From Saprospiraceae bacterium (lineage in GTDB: Bacteria > Bacteroidota > Bacteroidia > Chitinophagales > Saprospiraceae): 64,000 nt of DNA. The notes beneath the pieces are model-generated. The model was not told the origin of the DNA. It was given only the letters and a program-made list of their open reading frames with translations, and did not search any database. The translations under genes were made by a program, and so were the position numbers. The DNA lies in the NCBI GenBank assembly GCA_016710265.1, contig JADJJL010000007.1, positions 1 to 64,000 on the forward strand, read 5' to 3'. This document shows positions 38,143 through 45,780 of the stretch, in pieces. Every line of letters begins with the position of its first letter. Positions within the stretch are counted from its first letter, which is position 1.

Positions 38143-39416
38143 TTATACAAACATTTGCTGTAACAAACCTTTTTTAAAGGTTTGAGTTTGGGAAATTTGT
38201 TTATTTATACTTTCAATTTTGTTATCGATGTCACATAAATAATCGGCAATCTTTTTTTGTTCTTGGATGCAAGGATAAATTATTTTTTTTTTTTGGCACC
38301 ATCTATTGTAAAAGTTGCTACAGTAGTAATAGATGCATTATCTAAAAGTTGTTTTCTGATATATCTAGTCTTAAATAGTTGGCTGATATAATTTGAGTTC
38401 AAACCATCATTCATTTTAAACCAAATAACATTTCCATCTTTGAAGTAAAATCTATCGCTTTTTTTGACAATATAAATTTCTCCAATTGTGCCAACTCCTG
38501 TTGCAAGTATATCACCACTTTTTGGAATACCATATTTACTTTTTAATTCAATGAAAAGATTCTCTGAAATAAATATTGGTGTTCTAAATTCTACTCCATT
38601 GGACAGATTTATAATTTCACGAGTTCTAAGAAATGGTACACCTTCTTCTTTCCATTCTTCTTGCAATACTCTTTTACTAGAGCCAATTTCAATAAGATCT
38701 CCAAGAAGTTTCTCCTCCCACTTTGGGAACGCCTTTCCATTCTCATCTTTAAACCTCAATTTCCCCGAGAAGAGTTGTTGCATCACCCCTTTTTTGTATT
38801 GCTCAAGCAATTCTTTTTTGCGGGTAAGCTGCTGTATCTTTTCATCAACCGCTGATAAGAAGGATGCGATTTTTTGTTGTTCTGCGACAGTAGGGTAATG
38901 TAATTTTATTTGTGCTAAGGATTCCTGATTAATATTGGTATTAGCGCTGGAAGTGGCATAAGACAATAGTTCATTTCTAAAGGGAGCATTTGAAAAACAG
39001 TAACTTTTAAAATTCAAATCTAATTCTTTGTTATTATCCCGAAAACGAATTAAAAAACCACTGTAAACCGTGTTAGGTAAATCTTTAGCAACTAAAATTG
39101 CTTCACCTACACCAGTTCTTTTAACTGATGACCTTATAAATAAAACATCTCCTTTCCTGAGGTTATAAGTATCTAAATCTTTTTCAGTTGCATTTACTAA
39201 ACCAAAATTAGATTCCATCAAAATTGACTTACCAAAAACATCCATCAAATTCACAAAGGGACTACCATGGCCAAATTCAGAACTATCCTTGTTTAGCCCA
39301 TTTTTAAATGACCCAAGTTCTCCAAGTCTCAGTAAATTCCAATCTTCTTTAAATCCTTTAAATCTCAATTTAGGAGCAAGTGACTTATTCTTATCTATTG
39401 CTTTTATTGCTTCCAT
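38143..39416 (-). pseudogene. hsdS: Type I RM specificity subunit HsdS, out of frame at a 12-nt homopolymer
   Basis: HsdS recognises the bipartite DNA target with two TRDs. TRD1 begins LRFKGFKEDWNLLRLGELGS, the first conserved helix includes EQQKIASFLSAVDEKIQQL and LEQYKKGVMQQLFSGKL, and TRD2 starts WEEKLLGDLIEIGSSKRVL. As sequenced, the frame ends at 38280 right after a 12-A tract (T run 38283-38294). In the next frame the missing end continues as IQEQKKIADYLCDIDNKIES and FKKGLLQQMFV to a stop at 38143, which is the second conserved helix that docks on HsdM. One more A (or two fewer) restores it. Phase variation or sequence error are both possible. Confidence 0.88.
38283..38294. repeat. 12-nt homopolymer (T on plus strand) inside hsdS
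   Basis: Twelve identical bases in the distal part of hsdS, just before the last conserved helix. Such tracts are classic slippage sites. The present length puts the downstream 45 codons out of frame. Confidence 0.9.
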
Positions 39417-40084
39417 AATTAAAACGGTGTATCAATTCCCAATTCCTTGCAATAGGCTGCAATGCTGGCATTGGTGGTTTGTATTTCTTTTTCTAATTTC
39501 TTTAATTCGGTAGAAACTGATTTCAAATTCACAGCTTCTTCTTCTTCAAAATTATCTACATAACGGGGGATGTTCAGGTTGTAATCGTTTTCGACAATTT
39601 CGCTTAACGGGGCCACATGGCTGTATTTGTCTTCGTTGATTCGTGTTTTGTAAGCAGTTATAATTTTACTAATATCGGCAGGCCGCAATACATTTTGTGT
39701 TTTCACTTTTTCAAAATGCTGGCTGGCATCTATAAATAATACATTACCACTGTGCTCCCTTTTTTTCTTCAGTACCAAAATGCAGGTAGGTATGCCGGTT
39801 CCGTAAAAAATACTGGCTGGCAAACCAATTACAGCATCCAACTGGTTTCTGTCTTTTATTAAATACTCCCGTATATGCCCTTCGGCACCGCCACGGAACA
39901 AAACACCGTGCGGCAATACACAGGCCATGGTGCCGTTATCGGCCAATTGGTGTATCATGTGTTGTACAAAAGCAAAGTCGGCCGTGCCCTTGGGGGCCAG
40001 GCGGCCATAAGGCGCATAGCGGTCGTCGCTCATAAACAGGGGGCTGGCACTCCACTCTGCACTAAAAGGCGGGTTGGCTACAAT

Positions 40085-40087
40085 GGC
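40085..40087. repeat. Target site duplication of the IS, left copy
   Basis: The trinucleotide GGC (GCC on the coding strand) directly abuts the left IS end; the matching copy is at 41582-41584. A 3-bp duplication is normal for IS3-family insertions. Confidence 0.85.
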
Positions 40088-40112
40088 TGACTCGTCCTAA
40101 AATAAGTTTACA
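40088..40112. repeat. IS terminal inverted repeat, right end in transposase orientation
   Basis: The outer 25 bases match the other IS end with four substitutions. This end also carries three further internal copies of its TTTACA-ending motif (see the adjacent repeat entry). Confidence 0.85.
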
Positions 40113-40195
40113 GGTTTAATTTAAATAAGTTTACAATTCCATTTTAGTCCTATATAGAGTTTACAGCTCTTTTTTAGTCCTGAATTGGGTTTACA
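40113..40195. repeat. Sub-terminal iterated copies of the IS end motif
   Basis: Copies ending in GTTTACA finish at 40112 (the TIR), 40135, 40165 and 40195, spaced 23, 30 and 30 bases. The last two also carry TTTTAGTCCT 10 bases before, matching the TIR core GTCCTAAAATA. They overlap the end of orfB. The opposite IS end has only one copy. They could be extra transposase binding sites. Confidence 0.65.
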
Positions 40196-41127
40196 AAAGT
40201 AGTTTGTTTTGAATAATAATTCTTCCATAATTTATTTGTTTTAATTGGTTTATTCGATTGATGGATTTGATTAGGTGTCAAATTACCGATGCTCATGTGG
40301 GGTCTTTCTTCGTTGTAAAGACCAATTACATTTTTCAAAAGCTCCCTTGCTTCTTTAATGTCTTCTATTTCATAAGTTTCTAAGTATTCCTCCTTTATGA
40401 TACCATTTACTCGTTCCGCTATTGCGTTCTCCAAAGGATCTCCATTTTCAGTCATGCTAATTTGTATATTATTATCCTGAAGGAGCTTTACATAATTGTG
40501 GCTACAATATTGAATTCCTCTATCTGAATGATGTGTAAGTTGAAAATGGCTCTCTGGGCCCACCATAAGGCCAGAGAGAGCCATTTTCAAAGCATAGGTG
40601 CTTTCTACAGTTTCCAATGTTTGAGCAACATGATATCCTACAATTTTATGAGAATATGCATCCGTAATAAGACTGATATATAGATGTTCCCCAGTACTTA
40701 TCTTCCAGTAAGTTATATCACTGACCCATAATTGATTACAGGATGTTGGAACCAAGTTTTTTATTAGATTAGGATACTTTCTAAGCCAATGATAAGAATT
40801 AGTAGTTTGAATTCTGCGTTTACGTTTTCTTATCAACAGATGATTGTCTGCCAGCATATTAAATAAAGCATCTCGACCCATTTTTATTTGATGTTCCAGT
40901 AAAAATGGTTGAATCATTTCATAGAGTTTTCTGGTCCCTATTTTTCTATGCTTATTTCTAATGAATTTAATTTGTTTTATGATAATCTCTTCTTCCAAAG
41001 TACTTGAAATTCCTTCCCAATTGTTTTGATAATAAGCCTGTCTACTAATCCCCAAACCATCCACATAGCTTGGCTAATCCTATGTGTCCAAAATTATTCT
41101 TCATGGCTTCTATGGTTTGGTATTGAG
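40174..41127 (-). CDS. IS3-family transposase OrfB (DDE integrase catalytic domain)
   Basis: Catalytic half of the transposase, made as an OrfAB fusion by -1 frameshifting. The clean frame (40174-41064) has an HTH_21-like segment (EIIIKQIKFIRNKHRKIGTR) and the DDE triad: Asp in LWVSDITYWKI, Asp in THHSDRGIQYCS and Glu in NAIAERVNGIIKEEYLE. The end HMSIGNLTPNQIHQ is typical. Upstream, in the same overall product, AQYQTIEAMKNNFGHIG then LAKLCGWFG leads into ISRQAYYQNNW if one G of the GGGG run (41050-41053) is removed. As sequenced this run breaks the fusion. Confidence 0.9.
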
Positions 41128-41542
41128 CTTTTTTCTAATTGGAATTTTAAATTCCTTTTCGGCAATATCAACCATTGTTGAAAAAGCAATCGCTTTAAGT
41201 TCTGCATCTTTTAATTGTCTTTCCAATTCTACAATTCTCTTTTTCAATTGAAGATTTTCAAATAATTGCTCATCTACTAAATCAGAACTATCCACTTTTT
41301 TTCTTTTTATGTGGCATATCATGTAAATTTGATACAATATTAGGCCTTTTGGTTCTATTTCCTGTATTGTAACCCAATTGTCTCATCCACTTTAATAAGT
41401 TACCATGCTCTTGTTTTTGGCCTGTGTACTTCTCCCAAATCTCAGCTTTTGTACATTGTCTAGAAATATACTCCTGGATGATTTTGTGTCTTTCTTCAAT
41501 ACTGTAGTACCTACCTGAATTATGATTGTTTTTTCTGTCCAT
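41110..41542 (-). CDS. IS3-family OrfA (HTH and leucine zipper), one frameshift
   Basis: DNA-binding half of the transposase. From the ATG at 41542: YYSIEERHKIIQEYISRQCT and KAEIWEKYTGQKQEHGNLL form the helix-turn-helix region. A frame break follows at the A7 run (41296-41302); removing one A joins it to VDSSDLVDEQLFENLQLKKR and IVELERQLKDAELKAIAF, the zipper. It ends FKIPIRKKLNTKP. Expected full length is 143 aa. The A-rich site does not fit a -1 programmed shift, because the target frame is +1. Confidence 0.85.
41128..41134 (-). promoter_or_regulatory. Programmed -1 frameshift slippery site A_AAA_AAG
   Basis: Near the end of orfA the minus strand reads AGA AAA AAG CTC. A -1 slip gives RKK followed by AQYQTIEAMK, the natural N-terminus of the OrfB part. 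This heptamer is the standard IS3-family signal for making the OrfAB transposase. Confidence 0.75.
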
Positions 41543-41556
41543 TTTTTACTTTTTAG

Positions 41557-41581
41557 TGTAAACCTATTTCAGGACAAGACA
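41557..41581. repeat. IS terminal inverted repeat, orfA-proximal end
   Basis: Pairs with 40088-40112 with 21 of 25 positions identical. It lies 14 bases upstream of the orfA ATG and probably contains or overlaps the IS promoter. Confidence 0.85.
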
Positions 41582-41584
41582 GGC
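41582..41584. repeat. Target site duplication of the IS, right copy
   Basis: GGC on the plus strand, equal to 40085-40087; it is the GCC codon of hsdM Ala298. Confidence 0.85.
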
Positions 41585-42475
41585 TTCAAAGCGCTGGTCA
41601 ATATGCTGCGGCCGCTCCAGGGTATCTTCATTTTTAATGTCAAACTTTTTGTAATGCACATCATGCATGATCATGTTCATGCGGCAGAGGTTATAAGTGG
41701 TAGGGTTGCTTTCCTGCCCGTAAAAAGCAGCTACTTCTTTTACTTCCTTAGCCACCCGCAGTAATAAAGAACCGGAGCCGCAGGTTGGGTCGTACACGCT
41801 CTTCAATTTTGTTTTACCCACCGTAACCAAACGTGCCAGCACCATACTTACCTGTTGCGGTGTATAAAACTCGCCTGCTTTTTTACCGGCACCGCTGGCA
41901 AACTTACCAATCAGGTATTCGTATGCATCGCCCAATACATCGCTTTCGGTATTTTTCAGGTCAAAGTCAATGGCTTCCAGGTGAGAGAGTACTTTTACGA
42001 TCAGTTCGTTTTTTGCAGTTTCGGTTTTACCGAGTTTGCTGCTGGTAAGGTCCAGGTCTTCAAACAGGTTGCCAAAGTCTTCTTCGCTTTCGCTGCCCAT
42101 GGTGCTTTGCTCAATGGCGGTAAGTACTTTGCCCAGGTCGTCCAGTATAAATTTGCTTTTGCCTTCAGCATTGCCCCGTCGGGCCAGTTCGCTGAACAGT
42201 TCAGATGGTTTTAAGTAGTAGCCCAGTTTATCCAATGCTTCTTCTTTTACGGCAGCCAGTAGTTCCTTTTTATCCTTGTGTTTTTCTACCTGGTCATAGG
42301 TTATTTTATCGGGCTTTAAAATATCATTGGCATAAGCTTCCATCTTTTCGCTCAGGTATTTGTAAAAGATAAAGCCCAGTATATAATCCCTGAAATCATC
42401 GGCATCCATTTTACCACGCAGGGTATCGGCTATTTTCCAGAGTTGTTGTTCAAGTTGTTGTTTTTCGGGGGACAT

Positions 42476-43023
42476 ATTTTGTTCTCTTGTGCGCTAAATT
42501 TAATTCATTTTATAATTTAATTGTTTAGCCATTTTAGTTCTATTTGTACTTTCTCGCTGGATGATTTGAAATTTCTTATTTAAGCAAGAATAGCAAATGT
42601 TATATTGAAATATTTCATTATTTCAAATAATTACTCCTAATTTTTTGTTGATTCCATAGCTAGCTCTTATCCACGACAAAAATATATTAATATTCGGTTA
42701 TTTTACTCTTTTTTCTGTCCCAAGCCATTATTTCTCTACCTATCATGTATTTGGCCAATGGGTTTTCTTTACTCACCGACTTTAATTACTTAAGTGGGTT
42801 TGGAATAAAATGGTGGTAAACAGCAAAATATATGGAAAGGAAGATGGTGGATATTTGAATTTCTTGTCCTAAGGTCAACAACCCACCTCGCAAGCTGGCC
42901 ATGCACCAATATGAATCTCATCTCAGGAAGAAATAGAATCTACTTGTCTAAGATGTATTTTTTCAGTAGGTTACATATGTTTAGATAGTAAAAATTATAA
43001 GATTAGATTCAGCTATTCTTTAT
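42476..43023. other. Non-coding AT-rich spacer between hsdM and the unknown-gene stretch
   Basis: No open frame. It contains repeat copy A (42668-42910), described separately. The hsdM promoter should lie at the left of this segment on the minus strand. Confidence 0.5.
42668..42910. repeat. Dispersed intergenic repeat, copy A
   Basis: Diverged but collinear with copies at 45463-45690 and 47098-47345. Shared landmarks in order: CCACGACAAAAATATATTAA, a TTCGG followed by a T-rich block (CTCTTTTTTCTGTCCC), an ATGGT/GGAAGATGG segment, and TTGTCCTAAGGTCAACAACC then GCTGGCCATGCACC. Copies A and C share the last part best. It has no coding potential. Confidence 0.7.
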
Positions 43024-44076
43024 TTACCTGTTATTAATAACCTTAATGTGAAAGGTTTGAATTGTTATTGAATCTTCTTTCTCGCCATCCTTAACATCAA
43101 CTTTCAAATCGTTGGTTGAATCTTCTCTAGGATGAGTGTAATTAAAAGTTAATTTAGATCCCTTTTTGGGTTCCGATTCAATTCGTTGGTTATTCACAAA
43201 AACAAAAAGTTCGTCGTATTGATCGCCATCCTCAATTGTGACAGTGAAACTTACTTTTTTGCCTTTCTCTATTACTGTTGGAGTGATTGCAGAAATTAAT
43301 TTTGGATCCTTTTCAGCACTATCTTTGTCTTGTTTTACTTCAGGAAATATTACATCTAAAATCTTTTCTAATTTATCAGTTATAGTATTCGTAAATAATC
43401 CGGAAAGTATTGCTAAACTTACTATGCCATATGGGTTGATATCAGCTCCATCATACCTTATATTGGTAAATCCACCACGATAAATAATATATACAGCCAC
43501 CGCCAAAGCTGAAGCAATAAAAGGTTTGACATAGTACCACATTAGCCAAGACCGTTTAAATTTGCGAAGTCCAACAAATGTAGTAAAAGAAGATGCGATG
43601 TGTATTAAATTTCCTAAAAATCCACCTAATGCGACCAGTATAAAAAGTAAGTGATTTAGATGCAATGAGCATTTATAATTTTTTGACTTTTTATTGAATA
43701 AGTCATTAAATTGGGTGAGATGTTCTTGTAACTTAGTACTGTCAGGTTTAAATTTATATGCTTCTAATTCTTTTGCTCGATTAATTATTGTATCTAAGTG
43801 GGGTTGATTTGAAAAATATAGGTTATCTGTTAAAGTTAATTTCCAAGAATTACTGTCCATAACATAGATGGGTGGGTATGCCAATATACTTCTATTTATA
43901 TCGGGCATCCTGTCGGGCCAGAAAATTATTAATGAAGTTGTTGTTATAATAAAAAGTAGAATGAATACCATTCCGCTAACCAGAATACCAGATTTGGTAA
44001 TTTGATTGTTGCAGTTACTACATTCCTTCGACTTAATCGTGTTAGCGTTGTCTTCTGTTCCGGATGGTATGGACAT
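43024..44076 (-). CDS. Membrane protein with C-terminal Ig-like (IPT/TIG-type) domain, unknown function
   Basis: A 350-aa protein. The N-terminus has a CxxC pair (KECSNCNNQI), then a strong membrane segment (GILVSGMVFILLFIITTTSL). A second membrane block, HLLFILVALGGFLGNLIHIA, runs into SSFTTFVGLRKFKRSWLMWY and two more helices (FIASALAVAVYIIYRGG, GIVSLAILSGLFTNTITDKL). After about residue 255 comes a beta-sandwich domain (AITPTVIEKGKKVSFTVTIE, DELFVFVNNQRIESEP). I recall similar 'FLG..HIASS...KRSW..WY' membrane proteins of unknown role. It is a single gene framed by repeat copy A and the hairpin element. Confidence 0.7.
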   Translation of the reverse strand: MSIPSGTEDNANTIKSKECSNCNNQITKSGILVSGMVFILLFIITTTSLIIFWPDRMPDINRSILAYPPIYVMDSNSWKLTLTDNLYFSNQPHLDTIINRAKELEAYKFKPDSTKLQEHLTQFNDLFNKKSKNYKCSLHLNHLLFILVALGGFLGNLIHIASSFTTFVGLRKFKRSWLMWYYVKPFIASALAVAVYIIYRGGFTNIRYDGADINPYGIVSLAILSGLFTNTITDKLEKILDVIFPEVKQDKDSAEKDPKLISAITPTVIEKGKKVSFTVTIEDGDQYDELFVFVNNQRIESEPKKGSKLTFNYTHPREDSTNDLKVDVKDGEKEDSITIQTFHIKVINNR

Positions 44077-44208
44077 GCGATATGAATTATAAGTGATTCA
44101 ATAATTTTAATTGATAATTCTTTACCAGATAGTAATTAATTGTATTGATATTATTAAATTTTCTGACTAACATACATTGTTGTAGTTATTGTTTTAAATT
44201 AAAATTTT

Positions 44209-44330
44209 GCGCTTGGCGAAGAAGCGGATTTCAAAGTAAGGAACTGTCAACAAAGCACAAAAGTTCATACGAGGCAGAATGCTCAATCAACCACTGAACC
44301 CGCTTTTTTGCCAAACGCCTGTTATATGCC
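44209..44330. repeat. Long hairpin element bordering a two-gene unit (attC-like in layout)
   Basis: Arms 44209-44227 (GCGCTTGGCGAAGAAGCGG) and 44300-44318 (CCGCTTTTTTGCCAAACGC) pair over 19 positions, with three positions that become G-U pairs on one strand. The roughly 70-base loop has a small inner pairing (GAACT/AGTTC). GTTATATGCC follows at 44321-44330, and the stop of the 44340 gene is only 10 bases away. A site right after a stop codon with long imperfect arms resembles cassette recombination sites, but a matching second core box next to the left arm is not visible. Confidence 0.6.
44321..44330. repeat. 10-bp inverted repeat GTTATATGCC, left copy
   Basis: Perfect inverse complement of GGCATATAAC at 45448-45457. 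The two bracket exactly the two genes at 44340-45415. Confidence 0.7.
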
Positions 44331-44339
44331 GTTTTTTTA

Positions 44340-45176
44340 TCAATACTTTATTTTTGCAGATAACTCCAATGTATGTACATATTTGTAATTTGGATTGTCA
44401 TTTCCATATTTATGAGTAAGTCCAATAAATGTATTCTTGAAGATTTGTCTGTCAATTGATGACTTTATCAGTCCAGCAAAACTCTCCGTTGTTAATTGTT
44501 GGACATCTGAAACTATGTAATAATAATTTCCCGTCACTTTGAAAACCCAAGTGTCTTCATTTTTAGAGTTTAAAATTCTGGTTTTATAGTCAAACAATAT
44601 TCCAGCAGTTGAATATAAATCATCTGTATCATAGGTTATACTATACCTGTAACCAAGATTTGAAACCCCCCCAAAAGCTATTGAATGCACAGATTGAATG
44701 TATGTATTTTCAGTCGCATCTTTATGCTTTTGAGAGATTAGATTGACTAGTAACTTTAATTGTCCAAATGCTAATTTCTCTTGAAAAAGCTTATCTGAAT
44801 TATATGATGGATTAAATTCGATTGCTTTGTTCCACGCAGATGTTCTTAAGTTGTTATTACTTTTCCATTCCTCGCCATAAAATGCTTTACCTGTATTAAT
44901 TTGAAATAGGATATTGTTTTCAGATGAAGTAACTCCATCACCAATATTTACATCTGATGTTGGAAGTATATAAAAATTATTATGGTCAAAAAGCATAAAT
45001 CTTCCTTTCTTCTCATCAATTTTTTCTGTCCTATTGAAGTCAAATGAAAAAGTTTGTACAACTTTATTTTTTTGAAAATCGTGTGCTGCACCGATTCTAA
45101 TAAAGTCTTGTCCGAATACTGTATTATATAAAATTGTCGAGAGAGTAATAAACAATAGAATGATTTTTAACTTCAT
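44340..45176 (-). CDS. Secreted or outer-membrane-associated protein, unknown
   Basis: This 278-aa protein has a signal peptide (IILLFITLSTILYNTVFGQ). The mature part is beta-rich with alternating strands (VVQTFSFDFNRTEKI, SIAFGGVSNLGYRYSITYDT, WVFKVTGNYYYIVSDVQQL) and ends in an aromatic-alternating strand (YVHTLELSAKIKY). That could be a small outer-membrane barrel or a secreted beta protein. No family is recognised. It starts within the stop of the 80-aa gene (4-base overlap), so the two form an operon within a unit bounded by inverted repeats. Confidence 0.65.
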   Translation of the reverse strand: MKLKIILLFITLSTILYNTVFGQDFIRIGAAHDFQKNKVVQTFSFDFNRTEKIDEKKGRFMLFDHNNFYILPTSDVNIGDGVTSSENNILFQINTGKAFYGEEWKSNNNLRTSAWNKAIEFNPSYNSDKLFQEKLAFGQLKLLVNLISQKHKDATENTYIQSVHSIAFGGVSNLGYRYSITYDTDDLYSTAGILFDYKTRILNSKNEDTWVFKVTGNYYYIVSDVQQLTTESFAGLIKSSIDRQIFKNTFIGLTHKYGNDNPNYKYVHTLELSAKIKY

Positions 45177-45415
45177 AGCAGAACGTATTTTAGGATTTTT
45201 ATAATATCTCCTCCAGTTTTTAACTTGACGAACATATCATTTCGTAATTGTGTCGCATTGATATTTCGCCATGCAATGCAAATGTCATTGCAAAAATTGT
45301 CTTTGAACTCAGCAGCAATGTAATTGTCCTTTATTGTCCTTTTAAGGTCAATTTTCGTATAGTCCAATGGTGTGTAAGCAGCAATAATTTTCTGCAATTT
45401 CTCTTCGTTTGTCAT
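45173..45415 (-). CDS. Small protein (80 aa), unknown, coupled to the secreted protein
   Basis: Cytoplasmic-looking with a helical start (TNEEKLQKIIAAYTPLDYTK) and NDICIAWRNINATQLRNDMF. No motif I recognise. Its stop overlaps the ATG of the 278-aa gene by 4 bases (ATGA-type translational coupling). Confidence 0.6.
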   Translation of the reverse strand: MTNEEKLQKIIAAYTPLDYTKIDLKRTIKDNYIAAEFKDNFCNDICIAWRNINATQLRNDMFVKLKTGGDIIKILKYVLL

Positions 45416-45447
45416 ATTGAGTACTATCTTGGTTGTTTACTTACGAT

Positions 45448-45457
45448 GGCATATAAC
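45448..45457. repeat. 10-bp inverted repeat GGCATATAAC, right copy
   Basis: Perfect inverse complement of 44321-44330. It lies 33 bases upstream of the 80-aa gene start, at the point where repeat copy B begins to be conserved (minus strand reads ...CAAGTT then ATATGCC). Copy C shows CAAGTT at the same place with a different continuation. Confidence 0.65.
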
Positions 45458-45462
45458 TTGTA

Positions 45463-45690
45463 TATTACCACAACAAAAATAAATTAAGTTTCGGATTTTT
45501 CATCTTTTTTTTATCCCAACTCATTTTTTCTCCTCCTTTTATAATTTTATCAGGCTAGCTTTTTTGTACTGGTTTGCTTTTGGTTCTCATATGGGTTTAG
45601 AGTCAACTGGTGGTACACCTCAAGTCTGTTTTGTGGCAGGAAGATGATAATATTTGAGTTTCCGGTTCCTAGGCAATCTATTTAGGGTAG
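45463..45690. repeat. Dispersed intergenic repeat, copy B
   Basis: Shares CCACAACAAAAATAAATTAA, AGTTTCGGATTTTTCATC and the T-run with copy C almost base for base, then diverges with short islands (GGAAGATGATAATATTTGAG, GTTCCTAGGCAATC). It is the spacer between the 80-aa gene and the 319-aa gene. Confidence 0.7.
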
Positions 45691-45722
45691 TGAATTTGTT
45701 GTTTAAAGAATTCAACAGATTA

Positions 45723-45770
45723 AATTTTATATAATTATAGTTTATATATATATTAATCACATAATGTCAT
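45723..45770. repeat. AT-rich direct repeat, copy 1
   Basis: TAAATTTTATATAATTATAG and the following TTTATAT-rich bases recur with few changes at 51153-51200, at the right edge of the island. Confidence 0.6.
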
Positions 45771-45780
45771 TATTATATAA

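Larger units (their letters stand above)
40088..41581 (-). mobile_element. IS3-family insertion sequence (1494 bp)
   Basis: A complete element with 25-bp imperfect terminal inverted repeats: TGACTCGTCCTAAAATAAGT at 40088 and, on the other strand from 41581, TGTCTTGTCCTGAAATAGGT, both ending TTTACA. Four positions differ. It encodes orfA and orfB in the IS3 arrangement with an A_AAA_AAG slippage signal. It is flanked by a 3-bp direct repeat (GCC on the minus strand). Two homopolymer indels inside orfA and orfB may be sequence errors or real decay. Host gene: hsdM. Confidence 0.93.
39419..42475 (-). pseudogene. hsdM: Type I RM methyltransferase HsdM, interrupted by an IS3-family element
   Basis: HsdM is the adenine-N6 methyltransferase subunit. 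The N-terminal part (41582-42475, 298 codons) has the helical domain (LWKIADTLRGKMDADDFRDY) and SAM motif I (YDPTCGSGSLLLRVAK). The C-terminal part (39419-40084) resumes IVANPPFSAEWSAS, with the catalytic NPPF, then PKGTADFAFVQHMIHQL and GLPASIFYGTGIPTCIL. The IS sits between Ala298 and Ile299. Deleting it with one GCC copy gives FEAIVANPPF in frame and a 519-aa protein, the normal length. hsdS starts 2 bases after the hsdM stop. GC is visibly higher than in the core genome. Confidence 0.93.

Noticed and set aside
41296..41302. Programmed frameshift at the A7 run inside orfA
   Set aside because: Joining the two orfA halves needs a +1 change (one base skipped), not the -1 shift that A-rich slippery heptamers give. 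The canonical A_AAA_AAG site is already present at 41128-41134, so an indel is the simpler explanation.
44209..44330. Firm call of an integron attC site
   Set aside because: One core box and the hairpin are present, but a partner box next to the left arm is missing, and no integron integrase is in the window. Kept only as a cassette-like finding.
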